A stretch of DNA of 16,677 bases from Bacteriovoracaceae bacterium UBA4097 (GTDB taxonomy: Bacteria > Bdellovibrionota > Bacteriovoracia > Bacteriovoracales > Bacteriovoracaceae): NCBI GenBank assembly GCA_002381765.1, contig DFXX01000025.1, forward strand, positions 5,997 through 22,673, given 5' to 3'. This document shows, one piece after another, positions 6,517 to 13,677 of this stretch. The notes beneath the pieces were generated by a model. The model saw nothing but the letters and a program-made list of their open reading frames with translations. It searched no databases and was not told the origin of the DNA. The position numbers were made by a program, and so were the translations under genes. How positions within the stretch are numbered: position 1 is the first letter of the stretch; every line of letters begins with the position of its first letter.

Positions 6517-7580
6517 TAGGCCCTGAGGTATTGATTAGGGATGGGAGCGTCTGCTCCTAGTTCCAGGGCCGCGTGAATGGGCCAGTTGGGATCTCTTAAA
6601 AGGGCGCGAGCAAGAAAGATAGTATCGGCCTTATCACACACTAAAATTTCTTCGGCTTCCTGAGCTTGAGTGATCAGTCCTACAGCTCCGGTTAAGATGC
6701 CTGCTTGCTTTTTGATCTCTTCGGCAAAGGGAACTTGATAGAGGGGTTCGGTAGGGATCTTTACTCCCCGGATGATTCCACCGCTTGAAACATCGATGAG
6801 GTCAACTCCAAGCTTTTTTAATTCTTCACAAAGCTTCACACTTTGCTCAAGGTCCCAACCTTCGCCCTCGGTCCAGTCGGTAGCAGAAATCCTCACAAAG
6901 AGCGGAAGCTTATCCGGCATAATTTTACGAACTGCCTGGGTCACCATCAGAGGAAATCGCATGCGATTCTCAAGGCTTCCTCCGAATTCATCACTTCTTT
7001 TATTGGAATGAGGGGAGAGGAATTGATGAAGAAGATAGCCATGGGCCATATGGAGTTCGATGACTTCAAAGCCAGCTTTAAGAGAGCGCTCAGTGGCTTC
7101 GGCATAGGCCGTGACGAGTGCTTGAATGCCCTCGCTCGTGAGTTCCACAGGTTCAGGGGAGTCTTCACTGAAGGCCAGGGCCGAAGGGGCAACCACATCC
7201 CAGCCGCCTTTAGCTTTGGGGAGATAACCACCACCCGTCCAGGGTTTATCGGTTGAAGCTTTGCGGCCAGCGTGGGCCAATTGAATGGCAGGGACTGAGC
7301 CTTGAGATTTGATAAAATCTGTTATGCGCTTAAATTCTTCCATCTGATGATCATTCCAAATACCGAGGTCTGCATAGGAGATGCGACCCTCCGGAACAAT
7401 AGCGGAAGCCTCTACCATAACCATTCCTGCACCACCGGCAGCACGAGCTCCTAAATGGACAAAATGCCACTCATTGGGGACACCCTCATAGGCGGAATAC
7501 TGACACATGGGGGAGACAAAGATGCGATTACGGAAAGAGATTTCTCTGATTTTCAGGTCGGAAAAAAGGTGTGGCTTCAT
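6513..7580 (-). CDS. Old Yellow Enzyme family NADH:flavin oxidoreductase (YqjM/NamA type)
   Basis: A 355-residue FMN enzyme of the YqjM class, which reduces activated C=C bonds (enones, nitro compounds) with NADPH in the cytoplasm. Class markers are C26 and Y28 in PMCQYS (same numbering as YqjM), the FMN-binding HAGR (103-106), the substrate-anchoring H177 and H180 in HMAHGYLLHQFLSP, and Y182. The sequence is about 17 residues longer than YqjM, mostly from an insertion around 108-135. The physiological substrate is unknown, with detoxification of electrophiles most likely. It is convergent with ygiQ, sharing CTAG, and divergent from uup. The start at 7580 has no Shine-Dalgarno sequence and sits 6 bases after a -10-like hexamer. 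Confidence 0.93.
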   Translation of the reverse strand: MKPHLFSDLKIREISFRNRIFVSPMCQYSAYEGVPNEWHFVHLGARAAGGAGMVMVEASAIVPEGRISYADLGIWNDHQMEEFKRITDFIKSQGSVPAIQLAHAGRKASTDKPWTGGGYLPKAKGGWDVVAPSALAFSEDSPEPVELTSEGIQALVTAYAEATERSLKAGFEVIELHMAHGYLLHQFLSPHSNKRSDEFGGSLENRMRFPLMVTQAVRKIMPDKLPLFVRISATDWTEGEGWDLEQSVKLCEELKKLGVDLIDVSSGGIIRGVKIPTEPLYQVPFAEEIKKQAGILTGAVGLITQAQEAEEILVCDKADTIFLARALLRDPNWPIHAALELGADAPIPNQYLRAY

Positions 7581-7586
7581 GACAGT

Positions 7587-7615
7587 ATCTTAACTCTAAA
7601 AAAGTGCTTATCCAA
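7587..7615 (-). promoter_or_regulatory. Promoter of the Old Yellow Enzyme gene, leaderless
   Basis: On the minus strand TTGGAT (7610-7615, 3 of 6) and TAAGAT (7587-7592, 4 of 6) are 17 bases apart, and the -10 ends 6 bases before the ATG at 7580. A transcript would begin on or beside the start codon. Confidence 0.4.
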
Positions 7616-7634
7616 GAATAAGCGACAAAGCACT
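7603..7634. repeat. Nested inverted repeats between divergent promoters
   Basis: The outer arms AGTGCTT (7603-7609) and AAGCACT (7628-7634) are perfect inverted copies. Overlapping inner arms GCTTAT (7606-7611) and ATAAGC (7618-7623) are also perfect. They cover the -35 boxes of both divergent promoters (oxidoreductase 7610-7615, uup 7622-7627), so this could be an operator for a dimeric regulator acting on both genes. No regulator gene is adjacent. Confidence 0.4.
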
Positions 7635-7650
7635 CTGGCCAGTGTACCAT
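7622..7650 (+). promoter_or_regulatory. Promoter of uup, leaderless
   Basis: GCGACA (7622-7627, 4 of 6) and TACCAT (7645-7650, 4 of 6) are 17 bases apart, and the -10 ends 6 bases before the ATG at 7657. The GTG at 7642, an in-frame alternative start, lies inside this promoter and is therefore unlikely. Confidence 0.45.
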
Positions 7651-7656
7651 CCCTTC

Positions 7657-9558
7657 ATGACAACACTTTGCACACTTCAGAATTTAAGCCTTTCTTATCC
7701 TCATAAAATCATCTTTAAGGATGTGACCTTTACCCTAAATCAAGGGGATAAAATTGGCGTACTGGGTCTAAATGGCCATGGTAAGTCATCACTCTTTAAG
7801 GTTTTGGCCGGAGAGGTGACTCCCGACACAACGGTGCCTCCCTTTATCTATGATAAGAGTAAGGAATTTACTTTCTTCTATGTTCCTCAGGAACTCCCAC
7901 ATCTAAGCGATTGGGATATCGAAAATTACTTCTTTGAGTTTCATCCCAAGATGGGGGCGATTAAAAAACGTCTGGATGCGATCAATGAAAAACTCGGAAC
8001 GGGAGAAGGAAACTTCGATAAACTTATTGCCGAGCAGTCTCATCTCTATGAAGAGCTCACCAAAATGGGTGAGGAGAAGATCCACGCTCAGTATGTGAGT
8101 TACTTGAAGTACTTTGGGGTAGGAGATTTAGGCCGAAGGATGAATTCCCTCTCTGGTGGTGAGCAAAGAAAGGTAGCTTTGAGTTTAGGACTCTCGGCCC
8201 CCCAAGAGCTTATTCTTTGGGATGAGCCCACTAACCATCTTGATCTAGAAACCATTCAGGACTTTGAGGAAGAGCTTCAATCTTCTCGCAAGACCTTTAT
8301 GATCATCTCCCATGATAGAAGCTTATTGAATAATGTGGTGGAGAGAATCATTCATATCCAGCAAGGAAAACTCAGAAGCTTTACCGGAACCTATGAAGCT
8401 TACTTACAATTCTTAGTGGAAGATCAGCATCGCCGGGAAAAAGAATTAGATAAGCTCTCCAATATGCAGCGCCGGGAGACGGCCTGGATCAGAAGAGGTG
8501 TGCAGGCCCGAAGAACCAAGAGTAAAAAACGTATCGAAGATTATAGTACTCTTAATCAGACCATTCAGGAGTTAAAGGATAAGGCCCATAAATCCGTTAG
8601 CCTTAACCTTCAAGCTTCTGGCAGAAAGACCAAGGTTCTACTAGCAGCAGAAGAGCTGGAGCTTAAGTTTGGAGAGAGAAAACTGTTTGATAAACTGGAA
8701 TTTTCTATCGCTAAAGGGGATAAGATTGCTCTCATGGGTAGAAATGGAGTGGGCAAGAGTTCCCTCCTTAAGATTCTTCTGGGCGAGCTTGAGCCCACAG
8801 CTGGAACGGTTACTCGTGCCCAGAACCTAGATGTTGGTTACTTCTCACAAAAAAGAGAAGCCTTAGATGATAATGAAACTCCTTGGACGATGATCGGTGA
8901 GGGAATTGATTACGTAATCTCCAATACCGGTGATAAGCGACACGTAGCGAGCTATCTTGAGAACTTCCTCTTCAGTTCAGACGAAATCAAAAGACCCATT
9001 CATACTTTCTCCGGGGGAGAAAAAAATCGTCTGCAACTCGCCCAGTTCATGAAGCATGCCAGAGATATCTGGATCTTCGATGAGCCGACCAACGATTTGG
9101 ATCTAGAGACTATTGGTATTCTGGAAGAAGAATTGAAAAGCTATGAAGGAGCTCTCATCATCGTGGGGCACGACCGCTCATTTATCAATAATGTAACTGA
9201 TAAATGCTGGGTTCTTCATGAAGGTGGGCTTGAGATGTTTGAGGCCGGCTTCTCACAGGCAGAAATATTTTTAGAGGCCGTGCGCTTAGAAGAAGAGTTG
9301 AAGAAGAAGCAGCCAGCTCAGAAAGTAGAGCCGAAGAAGGCCAATTCTGAAGTTTCTAAAATGAGTAACAAGGAAAGAAACCGCTATAATCAAGTAGGCG
9401 AAGAAATCGAGAAATTAGAAGTTCAGGTTAAGACTTTGAAAGACGAGCTTTACCAAACTTATGATGAGAAAAAAGCACTGGAGCTTACTAAAAAAGAGGC
9501 AAAGCTTGAGTTGCTTTTTGAAGAGTGGGCCCAACTTGAATCAAAACTAGAATCTTAG
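7657..9558 (+). CDS. uup: ABC-F ATPase Uup
   Basis: Uup is a soluble ABC-F ATPase linked in other bacteria to ribosome function and to DNA-branch processing. The 633-residue protein has two nucleotide-binding domains. NBD1 has Walker A GLNGHGKSS (37-45), signature LSGGEQRK and Walker B WDEPTNHLD (D189, E190). NBD2 has Walker A GRNGVGKSS (361-369, K367), signature FSGGEKNR and Walker B FDEPTNDLD (D475, E476). The linker WIRRGVQARRTKSKKR is diagnostic of Uup, as is the lysine- and glutamate-rich C-terminal coiled coil (about 555-633). Length matches E. coli Uup (635). ATG 7657 is preferred to GTG 7642. The next gene starts 8 bases after the stop, with its Shine-Dalgarno overlapping the stop codon, so both are likely in one operon. 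Both ATP sites look intact, unlike the second ABC-F protein in this window. Confidence 0.93.
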   Translation: MTTLCTLQNLSLSYPHKIIFKDVTFTLNQGDKIGVLGLNGHGKSSLFKVLAGEVTPDTTVPPFIYDKSKEFTFFYVPQELPHLSDWDIENYFFEFHPKMGAIKKRLDAINEKLGTGEGNFDKLIAEQSHLYEELTKMGEEKIHAQYVSYLKYFGVGDLGRRMNSLSGGEQRKVALSLGLSAPQELILWDEPTNHLDLETIQDFEEELQSSRKTFMIISHDRSLLNNVVERIIHIQQGKLRSFTGTYEAYLQFLVEDQHRREKELDKLSNMQRRETAWIRRGVQARRTKSKKRIEDYSTLNQTIQELKDKAHKSVSLNLQASGRKTKVLLAAEELELKFGERKLFDKLEFSIAKGDKIALMGRNGVGKSSLLKILLGELEPTAGTVTRAQNLDVGYFSQKREALDDNETPWTMIGEGIDYVISNTGDKRHVASYLENFLFSSDEIKRPIHTFSGGEKNRLQLAQFMKHARDIWIFDEPTNDLDLETIGILEEELKSYEGALIIVGHDRSFINNVTDKCWVLHEGGLEMFEAGFSQAEIFLEAVRLEEELKKKQPAQKVEPKKANSEVSKMSNKERNRYNQVGEEIEKLEVQVKTLKDELYQTYDEKKALELTKKEAKLELLFEEWAQLESKLES

Positions 9559-9562
9559 GAGG
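9557..9562 (+). promoter_or_regulatory. Perfect Shine-Dalgarno of the Bax-inhibitor-1 gene
   Basis: AGGAGG overlaps the uup stop codon (TAG 9556-9558) and is followed by TTTT and the ATG at 9567. It is the strongest ribosome-binding site in the window and contrasts with the operon-head genes, which lack one. Confidence 0.8.
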
Positions 9563-9566
9563 TTTT

Positions 9567-10262
9567 ATGCAGCCAGGAATTAACCGCAGTGAATATGCCA
9601 GTCCTACCGCAAATCTGGCCGTAACCGAATACATGTCGAGAGTCTATCTTTGGATGACTCTGGGAATTCTTCTAACAGGTCTAGTGGCCTGGGGAGTAGG
9701 GAATAATCAGGAGCTTATGTATGCTCTGGTTACCAATCGCATTCTCTTTTTTGGTCTCATCATCGCAGAATTTGCTTTGGTGATTTGGTTATCCGCTCGC
9801 ATCACTAAAATGAGCTTCTCCATGGCGAGCAGTATGTTTATGGTGTATGCGGGGCTCAACGGTGTCACACTATCGGTATTCTCCATGATCTATACTGCAG
9901 AGAGTGTGCAGACGGCTTTTTTCACCACCACTGCCGCCTTCGCAGGATTATCCGGCTTTGGTTATGTGACTAAACGAGATTTGGGCCCAGTGGGAAGCTT
10001 CTGTACCATGGGGCTGTTTGGTCTAGTGGGGTTTGCCATCCTTTCCATTTTCTTTCCATCCATGATGGGAACCAACGCCAGTAAGATCTATGGTATTGCA
10101 GGTATTGTGATTTTTGCCGGCCTCACGGCCTATGATACTCAGAAAATTAAGAGCATGGCCCATGGCCATAGTAATGGAGCTATTTTAGGTGCTCTGAAAT
10201 TGTATCTGGATTTTATCAATCTCTTTCTCTTTGTTCTCAGAATGATGGGTCGTCGCCGTTAA
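9567..10262 (+). CDS. Bax inhibitor-1 / YccA-family inner-membrane protein
   Basis: A 231-residue polytopic membrane protein of the BI-1/YccA/TMBIM family. About seven hydrophobic segments are visible (roughly 25-45, 57-78, 85-108, 115-133, 139-163, 172-188, 205-227). The family signature AYDTQKIK (188-195) contains D190, and a second Asp, D215, lies in the last segment (KLYLDFINLF). In characterised bacterial homologues this Asp pair gates a pH-sensitive calcium leak, and YccA can modulate the FtsH protease. Which applies here cannot be told. Start and coupling to uup are supported by AGGAGG four bases before the ATG. No truncation is seen. Confidence 0.92.
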   Translation: MQPGINRSEYASPTANLAVTEYMSRVYLWMTLGILLTGLVAWGVGNNQELMYALVTNRILFFGLIIAEFALVIWLSARITKMSFSMASSMFMVYAGLNGVTLSVFSMIYTAESVQTAFFTTTAAFAGLSGFGYVTKRDLGPVGSFCTMGLFGLVGFAILSIFFPSMMGTNASKIYGIAGIVIFAGLTAYDTQKIKSMAHGHSNGAILGALKLYLDFINLFLFVLRMMGRRR

Positions 10263-10263
10263 T

Positions 10264-10276
10264 GGCAAAGTTTGCC
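10264..10276. repeat. 13-base palindrome after the BI-1 stop
   Basis: GGCAAA-G-TTTGCC is a perfect inverted repeat with a one-base centre, starting two bases after the BI-1 stop and ending six bases before a candidate -35 box (10282). No T-run follows, so it is not a standard terminator. It may be an operator for the next gene or chance. Confidence 0.3.
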
Positions 10277-10281
10277 CTAGC

Positions 10282-10309
10282 TTGATGCTGGACTGAAAAT
10301 GTCTATGAT
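10282..10309 (+). promoter_or_regulatory. Promoter of the 10316 gene, leaderless
   Basis: TTGATG (10282-10287, 4 of 6) and TATGAT (10304-10309, 5 of 6) are 16 bases apart, and the -10 ends 6 bases before the ATG at 10316. No Shine-Dalgarno is present between them. Confidence 0.5.
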
Positions 10310-10315
10310 TAGACT

Positions 10316-10891
10316 ATGAAGATACTTAGTCTATCATTCATTTTTCTAGGGCTTTTTTATTATTACTGGCCCGCCCCTAAGTCGGCCATTAGTATCGACG
10401 CGGTAAGGGTTAAGGCGAGTGCTCCCGCCCGCTCCTTAGTTCCTGCCGAGAAAAAGATTCAGCGAAAAGCACCATCTGTGAAGGCCATCATGGAGAAAGA
10501 AGAGGTCGAGCGGCCTCAGATTTATGATGAATCAGCTCCTTCTATCAGTGCCACCCGTGAACCGGGATTTGAAGAAGAGATTCCCTTACATGATGCAGAA
10601 AAAGAGTGGCAAGGCCAATTAAGGGAAACCCTAAGCATGATGGATCCTCGCCATGGTGAGGCCATGTTTAGTGCCTATGTCGCCGAGAAATCAAGTTATC
10701 AGGCCGAACTCGATGAACTTATTCGCACCCATCAAAAAAGCTATGACTTAGAGTATCTCATCGAAGATCTCGAGTTTAAGCATGAAGAGAAGCTTCAGCA
10801 GATCTTTGGTAGCTACTATGAAGAATTGAAGTTTCAGGAAGGGAAGTATAAGGAATCACTACCTCAGATGAGTGAATCTTCTTTTCCTTAG
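10316..10891 (+). CDS. Unknown exported or inner-membrane-anchored protein, charged and helical
   Basis: I do not recognise this 191-residue protein. Residues 1-18 form a short hydrophobic segment (LSLSFIFLGLFYYYWP) that would act as a signal anchor or signal peptide; no lipobox Cys follows. Residues 20-100 are low in predicted structure, with Pro, Lys and Glu clusters. Residues 100-185 are strongly acidic and probably helical, with repeated Glu/Lys/Tyr pairs (HEEKLQQIFGSYYEELKFQ). This suggests a periplasmic helical or coiled-coil protein. It has its own predicted leaderless promoter and is followed 64 bases later by the second ABC-F gene. The frame is well supported by promoter, spacing and clean codon use; function is open. 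Confidence 0.75.
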   Translation: MKILSLSFIFLGLFYYYWPAPKSAISIDAVRVKASAPARSLVPAEKKIQRKAPSVKAIMEKEEVERPQIYDESAPSISATREPGFEEEIPLHDAEKEWQGQLRETLSMMDPRHGEAMFSAYVAEKSSYQAELDELIRTHQKSYDLEYLIEDLEFKHEEKLQQIFGSYYEELKFQEGKYKESLPQMSESSFP

Positions 10892-10893
10892 AA

Positions 10894-10922
10894 TTGCGAC
10901 ACCCCACATTCTGTGCTAGGTT
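10894..10922 (+). promoter_or_regulatory. Candidate promoter of the second ABC-F gene
   Basis: TTGCGA (10894-10899) and TAGGTT (10917-10922) are 17 bases apart, with TGC directly before the -10 (an extended -10). The transcript would carry about 27 leader bases containing GAGGAA upstream of ATG 10956, a conventional leadered arrangement. Confidence 0.35.
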
Positions 10923-10955
10923 CCTACCTCATAAATCCGTAATGAGGAATCTTCT

Positions 10956-12542
10956 ATGCTTGCAGCTCATGACATTCGCCTCCAGTTCGGAGGACGCACT
11001 CTTTTTGATGATGTAAATCTAAAATTCATGGCAGGGAACTGTTATGGAATCATTGGTGCCAATGGTGCCGGTAAATCTACCTTTCTTAAAATCTTAAGTG
11101 GTGAAATATCTCCTACAGGTGGTCGAGTAGAAGTTGGTCCGGGGGAAAGAATCGCCGTCCTAAAGCAGAATCACTTTGCCTACGAAGAAGAAGAAGTCCT
11201 GACGACGGTCATCCTAGGGCACTCAAAGCTTGTTGCTATCATGAAGGAGAAAGAGGCCCTTTATGCAAAAGCGGACTTCTCAGAAAAAGATGGTGAGAGA
11301 ACCGCTGAGCTGGAGGGAGAGTTTGCTGAGATGAATGGTTGGGAAGCTGAGGCCAATGCAGCATCATTGCTGGCAGGTCTTGGAATCAAAGAAAATTATC
11401 ATACTAAGAAGATGAAAGAGCTCACCGGTGGGGAGAAGGTAAAGGTACTCCTGGCCCAGGCCCTCTTCGGCAAGCCCGAGATTCTTCTTCTGGATGAACC
11501 TACCAACGATCTGGACCTTAAGGCCATTCAATGGCTAGAGAACTTTATCATGGATCAAAATGATACAACCGTTCTTGTGGTCTCCCACGATCGACATTTT
11601 CTGAATAAAGTTTGTACTCATATCTGTGATATCGATTTCACTAAGATTAAGCTTTATGCTGGTAACTATGACTTTTGGTATAAGTCGAGCCAGCTAGCTC
11701 AAAGAATGCTGGGTGATCAGAATAAGAAGACCGAAGAGAAGATGAAGGAGCTCAAGGAGTTTATTCAACGATTCTCGGCCAATGCTTCTAAGTCCAAGCA
11801 AGCAACTTCTCGAAAGAAACATCTAGATAAACTAACTCTAGAAGATATTCAGCCCTCAAGTAGAAAGTATCCCTATGTGGGCTTTAAGCCAGATCGAGAG
11901 GCCGGAGATCAACTATTGAGTGTGCATAATCTCACCATTAGTCATGAAGGTGAGAAAGTGGTTAATAATGTCTCCTTCTCAATTATGAAGGGACAGAAGG
12001 TGGTCTTCCTCGCAAAGTCAGAAGTTGTGACCTCAGCTCTCTTTAAAGTTCTCATGGGGGAGATGAAGCCTGATAGTGGCACGGTTGAATGGGGTATCAC
12101 TACTTCCAGGGCCTATTTGCCGAATGATAATTCCGAGTACTTTAAAGATGCGAGTCTTGATCTCATTAATTGGCTCAGACAATTTTCAAAAGATCAGACT
12201 GAGACCTTCTTGAGAGGATTTCTAGGACGGATGCTTTTCTCGGGAGAGGAAGCGCTTAAGAAATGTAATGTGCTCTCAGGAGGAGAGAAGGTGAGATGTA
12301 TGCTCTCCAAGATGATGCTCTCGGGGGCCAATGTGCTTATTATGGATAATCCGACCAATCATTTGGACCTAGAAACTATCACTGCAGTGAATGAAGGCCT
12401 GATTGATTTTAAGGGTACCTTACTGTTTACCTCTCATGATCATGAATTTATTCAAACTATTGCCAATCGAGTTATCTCTATTGAGGATCGAGGCATTAGA
12501 GATGAAGAATGTACCTATGATCAATTTTTGGGGATAGAATAA
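10956..12542 (+). CDS. ABC-F ATPase of the YkpA/YbiT group with a non-canonical second ATP site
   Basis: A 528-residue soluble ABC-F protein; this class binds the ribosome E site and affects translation. NBD1 is complete: Walker A GANGAGKST (34-42), signature TGGEK (157-161) and Walker B DEPTNDLD with catalytic E181. The linker (about 245-290) is helical and lysine-rich. NBD2 is unusual. Its Walker A position reads AKSEVVTS (353-360), with no glycine loop and no Lys, and Walker B reads MDNPTNHLD, so the catalytic Glu is replaced by Asn (N465). Its signature LSGGEK (440-445) is intact. A degenerate Walker A in NBD2 is, from memory, normal for the YkpA branch, but the Asn is not. The C-terminal motifs (SEYFKDASLDLINWLRQ, FLRGFLGRMLFSGEE) fit that branch well. 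Start is supported by GAGGAA upstream. The phosphodiesterase gene follows after 4 bases. Confidence 0.92.
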   Translation: MLAAHDIRLQFGGRTLFDDVNLKFMAGNCYGIIGANGAGKSTFLKILSGEISPTGGRVEVGPGERIAVLKQNHFAYEEEEVLTTVILGHSKLVAIMKEKEALYAKADFSEKDGERTAELEGEFAEMNGWEAEANAASLLAGLGIKENYHTKKMKELTGGEKVKVLLAQALFGKPEILLLDEPTNDLDLKAIQWLENFIMDQNDTTVLVVSHDRHFLNKVCTHICDIDFTKIKLYAGNYDFWYKSSQLAQRMLGDQNKKTEEKMKELKEFIQRFSANASKSKQATSRKKHLDKLTLEDIQPSSRKYPYVGFKPDREAGDQLLSVHNLTISHEGEKVVNNVSFSIMKGQKVVFLAKSEVVTSALFKVLMGEMKPDSGTVEWGITTSRAYLPNDNSEYFKDASLDLINWLRQFSKDQTETFLRGFLGRMLFSGEEALKKCNVLSGGEKVRCMLSKMMLSGANVLIMDNPTNHLDLETITAVNEGLIDFKGTLLFTSHDHEFIQTIANRVISIEDRGIRDEECTYDQFLGIE

Positions 12543-12546
12543 GGAT

Positions 12547-13593
12547 ATGAATAAGTTTCTTCTTCTCCTTATTCTTATTTGTCAAAAGGTCGATGCCATC
12601 GATTGGCAAGGGCATAGAGGAGCAAGAGGGCTCTATCCGGAAAACTCCATTACGGCCATGAAGGGGGCCTTGAGTTACCCCATCACGACTTTGGAGTTGG
12701 ATGTGGTTATATCCATGGATCATAAGGTCATCGTAAGCCATGAGCCTTGGATGAATCCCGAGATATGTAAGAGTGAAAAATTAAATCTCTATAAACTCAA
12801 GGCCGAAGAAATCGTTAAGTATGATTGCGGCTCAAAGGGGCATCCAGCTTTTCCTCAACAGAAAAAAATATTTTCCGGAAAACCCCTCTTATCCACTCTC
12901 ATCAATGAAGTGAAGAGTGCGAAGGTCAATTTTAATGTTGAGATAAAATCCTCTGTCAGTGCAGAAAAAAAAGGGGAGCAACCTGAGTATCAGGTTTTCT
13001 CGGATCTTGTGGTTAAGGAGCTTAAGGAGCAGCTAGAGACTTCGCGATTTACCATTCAGAGCTTTGACTGGAGAGTCTTGAAATACTTGCATGAAAAGTA
13101 TCCGGAGATTGGGCTTGTGGCCTTAAAAGAAGGATCCTATTCCCCTGAAGAGGTGATTAAGGAGCTGGGCTTTCATCCGGCCGTTTTTTCTCCTTACTAT
13201 AAGAATCTCACTGCTTCCCATGTGGAATGGTTTCACCAAAAGAAGATTAAAGTCATTCCCTGGACGGTGAATACCGCCAGTGAGATGCGCTCCCTTCTTG
13301 CTATAGGGGTGGATGGTATTATCACCGATTATCCAAATCTCATCCCCGAGGCCACTCAAAAGGCCTGTCCGGAAAAACATAATTTCTTTGAAGACCGATG
13401 TGTAAGAGTCCCGAGACATGGAGTTCCCTCCAAGTCGAATCCTGGCTGGGAATGCCGGCCGGGGTTCATGCAGAAGCGCAGTAAGTGTATAAAAATTTCA
13501 ATACCAGAACACGCTACTCTTTCAGAAGATGGAAAGACCTGGATTTGTAATGAAGGTTATGAGCGCTACCGAGCGACCTGCAAGAAGAAGTAA
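12547..13593 (+). CDS. Secreted glycerophosphodiester phosphodiesterase with cysteine-module tail
   Basis: A 348-residue GDPD-family enzyme that hydrolyses glycerophosphodiesters to glycerol-3-phosphate and an alcohol. An N-terminal signal peptide (MNKFLLLLILICQ, about 17 residues) indicates export. Catalytic residues are H23-R24 (QGHRGARG), E32-N33 (PEN), metal-binding E50 and D52 (LELDV) and H65 (VSHEP). VEIK, QSFDW and the closing DGIITDYPN are also present, so the TIM barrel (about 18-268) is complete. Residues 270-348 are an extra tail with six Cys at 274, 285, 303, 314, 334 and 345, forming three repeats of C-x10-C separated by 18-20 residues containing the motif V-P/I-P and a Trp. Such tails probably form disulfide-bonded surface or binding modules. 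It starts 4 bases after the ABC-F stop, so is probably co-transcribed. Confidence 0.9.
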   Translation: MNKFLLLLILICQKVDAIDWQGHRGARGLYPENSITAMKGALSYPITTLELDVVISMDHKVIVSHEPWMNPEICKSEKLNLYKLKAEEIVKYDCGSKGHPAFPQQKKIFSGKPLLSTLINEVKSAKVNFNVEIKSSVSAEKKGEQPEYQVFSDLVVKELKEQLETSRFTIQSFDWRVLKYLHEKYPEIGLVALKEGSYSPEEVIKELGFHPAVFSPYYKNLTASHVEWFHQKKIKVIPWTVNTASEMRSLLAIGVDGIITDYPNLIPEATQKACPEKHNFFEDRCVRVPRHGVPSKSNPGWECRPGFMQKRSKCIKISIPEHATLSEDGKTWICNEGYERYRATCKKK

Positions 13594-13677
13594 GTTGTAA
13601 AATATTCAAGCATCCTACAGATGAGCACCATTCTGGTGTAAAACCCCCTTAAATAGTCCTGAAAACAAGGAAACAAT

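Noticed and set aside
6843..7256. 137-residue plus-strand reading frame inside the Old Yellow Enzyme gene
   Set aside because: It lies wholly antisense to a gene with full family motifs and has no recognisable domain or ribosome-binding site; it is a shadow frame.
7642..7656. GTG start for uup five codons upstream of ATG 7657
   Set aside because: The codons overlap the -10 and spacer of the predicted promoter, and the extra residues MYHPF do not extend a family motif.
10264..10276. GGCAAAGTTTGCC as a rho-independent terminator for the BI-1 gene
   Set aside because: Only one base separates the arms, so a stable hairpin is not formed with the full stem, and no T-run follows.
13626..13638. CACCA/TGGTG hairpin upstream of the elicitor gene as a terminator
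   Set aside because: The stem is only five base pairs with a three-base loop, and the following bases are AAAAC rather than T. It could be an operator but nothing supports that.
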